Below are positions 1 through 9,533 of a stretch of 21,874 nucleotides of DNA, in pieces. A program made the position numbers and the translations under genes. The DNA is from Xylaria sp. FL1777. Lineage: Eukaryota > Ascomycota > Sordariomycetes > Xylariales > Xylariaceae. Under the pieces are notes generated by a model. It was not told the origin of the DNA. It was given only the letters and a program-made list of their open reading frames with translations, and did not search any database. The DNA is taken from contig MU400923.1 in assembly GCA_022578965.1 (NCBI GenBank), forward strand, positions 1 to 21,874, in the 5' to 3' direction. Positions within the stretch are counted from its first letter, which is position 1. Each line of letters begins with the position of its first letter.

Positions 1-182
1 AAAAAACTTAAAAATTAGTACTTTTAGTACTTTTAGTACTACTAAATTAGTTTTTAGTACTACTAAATACTAATTTAGTTTAGTACTTAGTGGTATTAAT
101 ACTAAATTAGTACTTAAACTTTAGTACTAATATTAATACTAATTTAGTACTACTAAAATTAGTCCTTATACTAAGTACTAAT
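1..182. repeat. AGTACT-rich palindromic array, left end (possible terminal inverted repeat)
   Basis: This stretch carries nine copies of the palindrome AGTACT, mostly as TAGTACTA or TTAGTACTT, spaced by AT-only sequence. Positions 15-45 match 21785-21815 as a perfect 31-bp inverted repeat, including the asymmetric TTTT spacers and the ACTAC end. The rest resembles the right array only loosely. Because the motif is itself palindromic, short matches in either orientation are cheap; the 31-bp exact match is the real evidence. It could be a terminal inverted repeat, a satellite, or a protein-binding array. Confidence 0.6.
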
Positions 183-193
183 TTTTTAACCCT

Positions 194-333
194 GCATAAA
201 GCTTTTTAAAAAAGAATAAAAACTAATAAAGTATATAAGGCGTTTTAAAGCAAAGCAAAAACTAATAAAGTGCATAAAGCTTTAAAAAAAAACAAAAATA
301 AATAAAAAAGCATAAACGTTTAAAAGTATATAG
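194..333. repeat. 39-bp minisatellite, about 3.5 copies
   Basis: Successive units begin at 194, 233, 272 and 310. Each starts with a GCATAAAGC-like segment, passes through a poly-A stretch, and the first two end in AAAACTAATAAAGT. The first three units are 38-39 bp; the fourth is partial and diverged (GCATAAACG). Differences include transitions, as expected from C-to-T decay. Confidence 0.7.
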
Positions 334-367
334 TTTACCGAAAAAAAAGAACTTTATAAGTTTTTAG

Positions 368-371
368 GTAT
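368..371. repeat. target-site duplication GTAT, left copy
   Basis: GTAT directly precedes the left LTR and is repeated immediately after the right LTR at 15332-15335. Four to six base pairs is the usual range for Ty3/Gypsy elements. Such a short AT-rich match could arise by chance, but it fits both LTR borders exactly. Confidence 0.75.
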
Positions 372-676
372 TAAAGTAAAGTAGAGTGGCTAAATGAGCT
401 AATTAAGCTAGTTGAAGTAAGTCTGGGCTAAGTTATATGGTAGAAATAAGAGTATAGGTATTGCGCTAGATTTCGAAGTATAAATTTAACTATTACGCTT
501 AACATTATGGAAATTAGCTACAGTTGCTTTATTTGTATTGTTAGATAGCCTTTTAATTAATTGTTTAATTTTTTAATTTATATATGGCTTAATTGTTTAA
601 ATGCATAAGTTATGATTTATTTTTTTATAATTGAAGTAATATAATAAATTTTGCGCAATTGTACTGCTTTATTTTA
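372..676 (+). repeat. left (5') LTR
   Basis: This 305-bp segment aligns without gaps to 15027-15331. I count about 37 mismatches, all transitions. The first half of this copy keeps more G and C than its partner; the last third keeps fewer. It ends TTTA where the partner ends TTCA. No promoter element can be assigned with confidence in such AT-rich DNA. Confidence 0.93.
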
Positions 677-960
677 TTAGTGTTTTTAGTAAGGCTAATT
701 TTTTATTTACTACAGATAATATTACAAGACTAACAAACAAGCAATTCATTATTGCTAACTTATATGTTTAATTTATTTATTTATTAATTGCTATAATTTC
801 TATAAGCAAAACACAATATATTATACTTAGCTGCTTTAGCTAGCAATAAGTAAAGCTTGCTTAATGCAAGCAGTTTGGTTACAATTAGCAATAAACGTTT
901 AAGCTAACGGCTTTTAATTGTTAAGGCTTAAAATAAACGTATAAAAATGTTAAACTGTTT
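677..960 (+). other. 5' leader of the retrotransposon, with the expected primer-binding site position
   Basis: The tRNA primer-binding site should begin within a few bases of 676. The sequence there is TTAGTGTTTTTAGTAAGG; TAG at 678-680 could be a decayed TGG, the complement of a tRNA CCA end. The mutation load prevents naming the tRNA. No coding frame is evident up to about 960. Confidence 0.4.
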
Positions 961-3162
961 TTTTTAGTTTGGTTTGCAGAGCGCTTCCATTTTTTCCGGC
1001 AAAACAACAATTAAGTATTAAAATGCTAGCATAATTTTTAAAATAGTGCAGCTAGAAAACTATTTGTTAAAAACCTTTAAGGGGCTAAAAAGAAGGGATT
1101 TTTGCTGAAAAGCTAGTGCTTTACAAAAGAAAAAGCACAATTGCTTTTGTATAAGCAAAAAAAAACAAAAAACAGGCTCAAAAAAAAGTAAAAGTTACTA
1201 AAACTTTTAAAAGCTATAATGCAAGCAAATTTAATGCTTATTTATACTAAATAAGTTTAGGTTTACACGTTAATATATAAAGTTATTAACAATTAAAAAT
1301 ATACTTTGTTTTTTAAGCTAATACGGTTTTTTATTAGAAAATAAAAAGCAAGGTTTTTTAAGTATAAGCTAGCTGTTGCTTAGAAATTTTACGCAAAGCA
1401 TAGCTATTGCTTTTTTATAGCATTTATTGTTAAATAAAAAAGCTTTAAAAAAAAGAAAAAAGCATACTACTTTTACAAATAAAAAGCTATAAAAAAATAA
1501 AGCTTGCTTAATAAGACTTGCATAAAGCAAGGCAAGCTAAACTAAAAAACAAGGAAACTAAATGCTATAAAGCATACAAAAAAATAAAAGCGCACAGGAA
1601 ACAAAGATATAAAGGCATTTAAAAAAAAACTTAAAAGGCTATAAAAAATAAGCTAGCAATTTTTATAAATACAAACAAAAAAAATTGTTAGGTTTTTTAA
1701 AAAAGAAGTCTAAAAAAATAGCACAAAAGAACTTAAATATATAAAATATTTAAAAATCTTAAGCACTTTATACTTTTTTTTTTTTTAAACCTATATTTTT
1801 ACTTAGTTTACTTTTATTATTTTTTTTAGCTTACTTTTTTTATTACTTTTATATAAACTTTACTTTAATTTATTATATAGCTTAAAAGTTTAAAAACTAT
1901 AGCTTAATTAAGTAATCTAGCTATAAAAAATTATTAAATTTTTTTATATTAATATATAAAAAATATTAAAACTACTTATAAACAAAAAAAATAAAAATAA
2001 CTAGCTTATTATTTTTAAAAAGTATTAAAGCAACTTTATTTAGCTTAAGCTATTTTAATAATAAGTATAATGCTAAGATTAAGCTATTATTTATGCTTTT
2101 TAACTTAAAACTAAACTAATATTTGCTGTTTAATAGGTTAAAAGTAAACAAATAGCTAAACGATTTAAATGCTTTTTTTTGCGCAAAGCGCTTTAAGAAC
2201 ATTAATAAAATTAAACAGGTTTTTGTTTATTGCAATACTTTTTAAACAAAAAAAATAGTAAAAATAATACTAAAAAATTGTTTATTTTAAACAAAAGCTT
2301 ATAAATTGCTTAAACAAAAGTTTAAGCTTTAAAACTTTAAGCAAAATAAGTTTACTATTGCTATATTGCAAGATTTTAAAGCTTGCTTAAAAGTTATATA
2401 CTTTACTAATTTTAAAACTTACTTCTTTTAGCATTAAGTATATACTAAAGATATTAAGGCATAAAAAAATTATTATTTTAATTTTTAACTTATTTAAAGT
2501 TTGCTTAAAAAGCTAAATTAAAATACTATTAATAGAATAATAAAGTTTTTTAAGAAGTTATATAATAACTTAAACAAAATGTTTTATAAGAACTTTTATA
2601 AAATATTAAACAACTAAATTAATAAAAAGTTTAAGCTAGATTTTTACTTTAAAAGAACAAAAAAGCACGCAAAGCATAAGAAAAGGTTAATTATTTATAT
2701 AATTATAATTTTAATAAGCTTTTATATATTGCTGTTAATACTGCTAAGCTAGCTATTAATATAATTATACTAGCTGCTAAAATAATTATTATTAAAGAGT
2801 AGCAAGTAAAATTAGCTTAATACTTTGCTTATAATTAAAATATAAATAATATTACTAAGCAAATATAGCAGCTAAAGTTAAAATAAAAGAACGCAGCAAT
2901 TATAAAAAAAGAACTAAAGAAAATGCTAAAAAAACTGCAAAATTAATATGTTTAACTAGTTAATTAAAAACTATAAGCACTATAGTATTACAAAATTAAT
3001 ATAAACTTATTAAAAAAGCAAGTGTTTAGCATTAATGCTATAACTTCTAAATATTTATAAAAAAGTAAATATAACTTTAAAAAACAAAAACAAAGAAAAT
3101 AATTGTTTAATTTTTTATAATAAATAAAATTAAACAATCTTTATTTAATAAAAAGAACTATT

Positions 3163-3204
3163 TGTTAAAAATGTAGCATAAACAATTATTACGTTTATAA
3201 GTAT
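3163..3204 (+). other. decayed CCHC zinc knuckle (Gag nucleocapsid motif)
   Basis: The codons read Cys, stop (Gln), Lys, Cys, Ser, Ile, Asn, Asn, Tyr, Tyr, Val, Tyr, Lys, Tyr. The spacing equals CX2CX4HX4C. The first two cysteines (TGT at 3163 and 3172) survive; the His position (3187) and last Cys position (3202) are TAT, each one transition from CAT and TGT. In the family this motif binds genomic RNA in the nucleocapsid. Confidence 0.7.
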
Positions 3205-5307
3205 AGTTTTGCTTACAAATTAAAAAAAGAAAACATTATATATTAGAACTTTAAATAGTATTTAAAAAAGCTAGAATTTTTTGCAAGCTTTAAATGTATA
3301 AAGGTTTTTTTTAAAGTTGTAAAAATTAGCAAAAATAAAAAGGAAATTTTTAATGCTGCAATAAAATAGATATATAACTTTATTTTAAGCAATAATAAAC
3401 CGCTTAAGCAGAAAGCTTATTATTAACTGCAGAAGAAAAACTTTATTTTAAATAATGAAGATTTAAATGCTAAAATAAAAAGCAAACAAAAGGGTTAAAA
3501 GAAAAAAAAACTTTACTAGCTAAATAATAAGCAGCTAAACTAATTTTCAAATAGGAAGTTTAATAATTAAACTAATATGCTTTATAAAATAGAACTAATA
3601 AAAGCTTGCAATGTTAAAAAAAACAACTTAATAAACAGCAAGCTAAATAATAGCTTTATTGCAACTAATTAAAACTTTATATAAAGTACTTCTTATAATA
3701 TAAATAGCACTAAGGTTTTGCAAGGCTATATATTAAGCAGAAAAATTAATGTAAATGTGTTTTAAGCTAATCGTTATAAGCCTTTAACTAAAAAAGCTGC
3801 TTTTTACTAAACAAAAAGTAAAAAAAGACTTAAAAAACAAAAAAAGAAACTTTTTATAAGTTAAACAATTAAAAAAATTTATTTAAATAACAATAAGTTT
3901 TTTACTTAGCTTAATACTAAAAATATATAAATAAACAATAATTTTTACAAGCAAAGTATTTTACTAAAACTAAAGAACTTTAATTGTTAAAAGCTTTAAG
4001 GAATTTAAAAAGCAAAACTTACGGAAAAAAGCTTAGAATTTAAAAAAATATAAGCTAAAAAGTTTAAAGACTTTTTAGATAAAAAAACAGATATTACTTT
4101 TAGAGATTTTATACTAGAAGTTTTAAAGTACTTTAATGTTTTTATTTAAATAATTGCTTAAACAAAAGCTAAGTTATATTTTAAAGCAGCAAAAATGCTT
4201 AAGCTAATACTAAAAACAATATTACTACTTTTAAATAATTTTAGCAAAAGCTTAAATTAAAGGATTAAACTAAACATACTACAGCTTATTTTAAAAAAAA
4301 AAAGCAATAAGTTAAAATATAAGGCTTAACTAAAAATTTTATCGCGGGAAATTTTAACTTAAATAAACATAAAAAATGCTTTTTTTTATAAAAGCATAAA
4401 CTTTTCGGAAAACGATATAAAATCTTAATAGCTAGCAATTAAAAAAGCATAAAAAAGTTTTTAGCTAATATTATAATTAGCTAGTTAGCTTAGTAAACAT
4501 AGATTGCTTAGTAATACTTATAAAACTAGCTTTTTATTAGATTATTTAGTAGTACAAATAAATAAAAAAATAAAATATAACGGTTTTATTGTGCATACTT
4601 ATATGCTTTAACTTAGCTTTATAGCTGCTTTTTTAAAAAAGCAACGCTATAAAATAATGAAAGTTTTTTGCGATTAAAACTAATAAAATAATTAAGTAAT
4701 GTTATTTTTTGCTTATATTGCTTTAAATCTTTAAACGTTAAAAAACAAGCTAAAGTTTAATAAAATGCTTTTTAAGATTTTAAACTAATATAATACTATA
4801 TATTTATTATTTAGAAATAACCTAAAAAAGCAAAAATTACTAATTGTTATACTTATGCTGCTTTTAAAAGAAGTAGTATTTTTAGCTAAATTTTAGCTTA
4901 GTGCTAATTTTGCGCTAGTAGCGCTAAAAAAAAAAGATAAGCTTAAAAAGCTAACGCAACTAGCATTAATAGTTTTAAAAAGCGCTAACTAAACTTTTAA
5001 CCCTTTTAAAATAAAGATTTATAAAAAATATAATAATTATACTAGTAGTAGCAGCTTAGATTTATCTAAGAGAACATTAAAATATAAGTTTTATAATAAG
5101 AAAAACTTAAGCTTAACAAATTACTTTAACTAGGAATACTTAAGCTTTTTAGATTTATGCTTTATGTTAGCTTTGCTGTTAAGAACGCAAAGTATTTTAG
5201 CTACATTTTTAGGCGTTATAAAGCTAAAAAAATATATATAGCTTTGCTTAAAGCTTACCGTAAAAATAGAAAACAAGATTTACAGAAAAAATATTACTAG
5301 GATTATT

Positions 5308-5319
5308 AATTGTAAAGCG
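5308..5319 (+). other. decayed aspartyl-protease active-site motif
   Basis: AAT TGT AAA GCG reads N-C-K-A, preceded by hydrophobic I-I and followed by Q-F-S-I-I. This is the retropepsin pattern of two hydrophobics, D, S/T/C, G, A, then a hydrophobic strand. N and K are one and two transitions from Asp and Gly codons. The position between Gag and reverse transcriptase is right. The flanking protein is too decayed to confirm a full protease fold. Confidence 0.55.
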
Positions 5320-6599
5320 CAATTTAGCATTATTATAAACTTATTTGTTAATAAAAACAGCTTTGCTACTAGAAATATAAATATAACCTAAAAAAAATTT
5401 AACTAAACTAGCAATTCTATTAAATGCGTAAAATGCTTAAAAACTATTATTTAAATAAGCAAAAAGTTGCTGCTTTTTTTGCTATATATAGTTAGCAAAA
5501 AATAAACTACTTACTTTTTATTACTAAAAATAAACTTTATTATAAAGTTATAAATAAGTTTATATTTTTAGAGCTTTTATATAATAGCTAGTATAATATT
5601 TAAAACTAGCTAAATTATTATACTAGTAATAAACTATATTAAAGGACTAAATCTAAAAGCTTAAAGTTATTAGCAATTAAAAAACTAATATATATTTGTT
5701 AAACTATTAGCTTAGCAAATAAGCTATATAAAGCATAAAAATACCGGATTTTAGATAAAAAATCTAACGATTAGCAAAAAGAGGTAAAAGTAAAATTAAA
5801 AAAACATAGTTTAAAAAAATATGCAAGTGTAAACTTTTAGAAAAATTAAAACCTATATAATAATATAACGTTAGCAGCTTTTTTAACTTTTTTTACATAA
5901 AATATCGAACTTTTTAAGAACTTAGGAATATAAAACAATAAAAAAGTCCGCGCTGTTTTTAATAATAATTAACTATTTAAAATACTTTTAATTGCAATAA
6001 AGAAAGCACTAAAGCAAAAAAACACTAAAAGATTAACAATCATAAAAACTAAAAATCCTACATATAAATTAAAAAGCAAAAATAACTTAATTATAACTTT
6101 AACTTAAGTACTATTAACTTTTTAAGCTTTAAAAACTAACAAATTAATAAAAAATAAAACAATAATCTTAAATATAATATATAAAACAAAAAATAAAAAA
6201 ATTTATTTTAAAGATAATATGCTATTTAATAGTATTGTTTTACTTAGATTTTATAAGTAAAAAAAGCAAGCTTTAAAAAAAGCAAGCTATTATTTAAAAG
6301 ATTTTATGCTATCTTAACAAAATAGCATTTATTAAAACATATATTTATGTTTTAGCACTACTTCTAGAAGCACTTAACTAATTACTAAACGACTAGCTGT
6401 TTTTTTAGAAAAGCTTTATGCAACTAACTTTACTTAGCAAAAAGTAGCATTACTAACTAAAATATAATATTGCAAAAAAATAGCACTTTTTTAGAACTTT
6501 TCTAAAATAAAAAAAATATATAATAAGATTTTTTCTTTTTATAAAATTAAAACAGTTCTTTATAAAGCATAGTAAGTACGCAATATTTTGATCTTTAAG

Positions 6600-7270
6600 C
6601 TTTTAAAAAACATTACTATAAAGGTTTTAAAAATTTAACTTAAGCATAGCGTTCTTAAAAAAGCTTACAGTTTATATTATAACGCTTGGTTTTTAGTACA
6701 AAAAAAAAGTAAAAAAGTTCAGTTAATTAATTTAGCTACAAAAATAAACGCGGTTATTATATGCAATACTAATTTTCTTTAGAGCTATAATAAGTTCTTT
6801 AAAGAGTTTACAATATATAAAGTAATTTCCATAGTTAATTTATTCTTAAAATACAATTAAATATTACTTTTTATTTTTAGCTAAGCAATAATAGCTTTTT
6901 TTATACTAATAAGCTTTTTTTAAATAACTACTTTTCTGCAAAAAGCAATAAATTTAATAGCTTAATTTCTAAGGGTACTATCGAAGGTTTTATATAATAT
7001 ATTACTAATAAAGTGCAAACCTTTTTTTAATAACGTAGTAATTAAAAAACTTACTACTAGGTACAATAATTATAAAGTTGCTTTAAGTATTAAGCAGTTT
7101 ATATTAAAACATCTTAAGAATCTTAATGCTACGCTGCTTAATTTTAAGCTAGCTAGAATTACAGCTAGCGCACTTAAAAGCAAATAAGCAAAACAAATAA
7201 CTAAAATAGTTAGCTATATGTATAGCACTAATAACAAAAGCTTAATAAAAGCAAAAATAATAAAAATTCT
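6600..7270 (+). other. reverse transcriptase domain of the eroded Pol
   Basis: The palm and fingers segments read in order: NAWFLVQKK (6681), a LINLATKINAV stretch matching the 'RLIN..xKINAVT' region, an ISIVNLF segment matching the first catalytic Asp strand (SLVDFF, Asp now Asn), TTFLQKA (6927) and the FFNNV box (7023-7037). A following T-R-Y matches the 'KGPKTRY' stretch of the same fungal lineage. Both Asp codons of the catalytic box are AAT and AAC, so the enzyme would be dead even without stops. Confidence 0.85.
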
Positions 7271-7479
7271 TAAGTAGAAAACTTATAAAAACATTACGGA
7301 AGTACGGTCTTTTTTAGAAATAACAGTATATTACTAGATATAAATACAAAGGTATGCTATAATTGCAAAACTATTAACGGTTTTGTTATGGAAAAATAAG
7401 CCGTTTTGCTTTAAAAAACCGCAGAAAAAAGCTATAAAAAAGCTTTAAAAAGCTATTATAATAGCTTTTATTTTTATTA

Positions 7480-7880
7480 CTTTTAATTATACAAAAAAAC
7501 CTATTTAGTTAAAAATAAATGCTTTCAGAACTAGCTAAAGCGCTATTTTATACTAAAAAATTAATAAAGCTATTAAGCCAGCAAAATATAAATTTAAAAC
7601 ATAGAAAAGCTTTAAAAAAAAATATAATGCTATAAAGTTAAAAGAACTTATTATTATTAAAACTCTTTAAAAGTTGCGCAACTATTTTTATAGGATTACG
7701 TTTTATCTAGAAACTAATACAAAAGTTTTTATAGCTTAGCTAAATGATGGATTTTTAGCATTGCCAAATGCTTAATTAACAAAATAAATAGCATATATAA
7801 AGACCTTCGATTTTATACTTTACTATGTGCTAAAAAAGAAACATATAGCTGCTAATAAGCTTTCTAAAAAACTTCCTAAG
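7480..7880 (+). other. RNase H domain of the eroded Pol
   Basis: The segment follows the thumb directly. LKINAF at 7509-7526 matches LxVDAS with the catalytic Asp changed to Asn; a KLKELIIIKTLQK-like helix matches the catalytic Glu helix; FYLETNTKVF matches the ETDAK strand; and HIAANKLS matches the HxAADxLSR terminus. This is the typical Ty3 RNase H, which removes the RNA strand during cDNA synthesis. Confidence 0.85.
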
Positions 7881-8269
7881 CTATTAAATAAGTTGAATAA
7901 TTATTAAAAAAGAAATATAAAAGATTTTATTGATTTTTAACTATATATAATAGCTATTATTATTGTATATAAAAAATTAAGCAATTAACTAGTTAAAAGC
8001 TTAGTATACTAAAGAACAAAACTTCTATTATACCTAAAAAAAAACTAAAGCAAAAAAAGTAAGCAGATTGCTAAGTATTTTGTTTTTAGGCAAGTTTTAA
8101 AGAAACTTATAACAGAAAAAAAGCAGAATTACTTTAAAAAAAAAGCCCTTAAATTTTTTGTTAACAAGTCTATTTTTTAAAAGAAAACAAAGTCTAAAGA
8201 AATGCTAAAAAGAGTTATTAATAATAAAAAAACCTAAAAAGCTTTTATTAAAAAAAACTATAAAGAAAT

Positions 8270-8810
8270 AATATATAAAGGCCAAATATTTATAACTTAA
8301 CAAATAACTTAAGAATACTACTAAAAAGGCCTTTATTAAAACGTTTATACTACAATTACTAGTTGCTTTAATTGCTAAAAATCTATTAATAGTAAAAGAA
8401 CTAAAAAATACTGTTTTAATTACTTTTTGGATTCTTTGGTTTCTTAAGTTATAGATATATAAACCATGCTATTAAGCAACAGATTTAAAGCTATTATAAA
8501 AGCAAAATGCAAAATAACAACTTATTTAAAAGCTAAACTTTTAAAACACGTAGATTTTCCAAAAATATTTAAATTTATCAAAAAAAAGATTATGTTTTAG
8601 CATAAAGTTCTTATAAAAATTAAGTGTAATAATAGCTCCAAATTTAAAAAAGAAATAAAAAATACAGTAAATACTTTAAGCTACAAAATAAACTATAGTT
8701 TAGCTTACTATCTTTAGGCCTAAAGCTTTATTAAAAAAGGCTATAAGCTAATAAAAAAAAGCTTTATACAAGTAATAAATAAAACCGGAAAAAATTAGCC
8801 AAAATACTTA
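8270..8810 (+). other. integrase zinc-binding and catalytic core of the eroded Pol
   Basis: A 'KGLYQNVY...SCFNC' stretch (stops read as Gln or Trp) ends in the CxxC at 8364-8375, matching the HHCC domain consensus of 'ryyWpgm..dv...v..C..Cq'. In the core the first catalytic Asp survives (GAT, 8454); the second is AAT at 8628 within KCNNSSKF (decayed DNGSEF); the Glu is AAA at 8733 or 8736, about 35 codons later. A downstream NWPKYLNLVV segment matches the WxxxLxxVxxAxN region. C-terminal sequence continues to about 9533. Confidence 0.85.
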
Positions 8811-9533
8811 AACTTAGTAGTATAAGCAAATTATATTTTTATGCGCTACTATAGCTACAGCTTATATAAACTAATATATAAAAAGATATTAATTCTGCTA
8901 GTAAAAAATGTAATACTAACATAAAAAGTAATTAAGTAGCAAAATGTTGCTTCTTATAAAGATTTTATTAAAGCTAAAGTTAAGCAGCTAAAATGCTGCA
9001 ACTAAAATGTTATAAGGGTTAAAGCAATTATAACCAAAAAAAGAAAATTAGCTGCAAAAGCTAGATTTTAAAAAAACGCTTATAAAATTAAACAACTACT
9101 TAAAAAGAGCTTTTTTGTTTTTTTTTATAATACTATGCTTTTAATAAATAAGTTTAACAATAAAAAGCTGCTATATAAATAAATTAGCCTTTATAAAGTT
9201 AAAAAAAATATTAATTATAAGCAATACTAATTAGTAAAACTAACTAGCAAAGAATTAAAAAGGTTGTTTTCTTCCGAAAGATTAAAACAATTTATATAAA
9301 ATAACTAAAAGTACTAAAAACTAAAAAATCCCAACTTTAATGTATGAACTACTAGTGCTATAGCTATTTACTAAAAACTAAACTAAAACAATAAGGCTTT
9401 TAACGATTAAAGCTATAGCAATTAAGCTGCAAGAAATAAAGAAAATATAACAAGTTATAAAAGCTTTTTAAGTTTATAAAAGCTGCAGTACAACTTTTAG
9501 CGCTTTAAATATTTTAAGTACTAAAAAATATAA

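Larger units (their letters stand above)
961..5688 (+). pseudogene. ORF1: gag-like polyprotein with zinc knuckle and aspartyl protease (RIP-degraded)
   Basis: One frame (positions congruent to 1 mod 3) stays coding-like for about 4.7 kb when TAA/TAG are read as decayed Gln/Trp codons. The start is unresolved: no ATG is clear and the frame becomes convincing between 961 and 1081. At 3163-3204 it reads C-QK-C-SINN-Y-YVYK-Y, matching the CX2CX4HX4C zinc knuckle of Gag with His and the last Cys changed to Tyr by transitions. Near 4060-4120 the segment DITFRDFILE resembles a TFRELL-like stretch in fungal Ty3 polyproteins. At 5308-5319, N-C-K-A within TRIINCKAQFSII fits the retropepsin D-[ST/C]-G-A active site after D to N and G to K changes. 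The large gap of about 700 codons between knuckle and protease is odd. Frame 1 stops at 5686-5688, where ORF2 begins in the -1 frame. Confidence 0.75.
5685..9533 (+). pseudogene. pol: ORF2: Ty3/Gypsy Pol with reverse transcriptase, RNase H and integrase (RIP-degraded)
   Basis: This frame (positions congruent to 0 mod 3) carries recognisable Pol landmarks in order. Reverse transcriptase: NAWFLVQKK at 6681-6707; TTFLQKA at 6927-6947, matching TTLPQGA; FFNN at 7023-7034, matching the F-L-D-D catalytic box with both Asp changed to Asn; ITEVRSFLGI-like thumb from 7293. RNase H: Asp site (now Asn) at 7518 and HIAANKLS at 7842-7865, matching the HxAADxLS end. Integrase: zinc-binding CxxC at 8364-8375, catalytic Asp at 8454, second Asp (now Asn) at 8628, Glu (now Lys) near 8733 followed by a decayed GHKP-like turn. 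The Pol most resembles a fungal Ty3 lineage whose thumb reads VYYRIWI. No chromodomain is seen. The many TAA/TAG codons make it non-functional; the frame ends with TAA TAG at 9531-9536. Confidence 0.92.
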
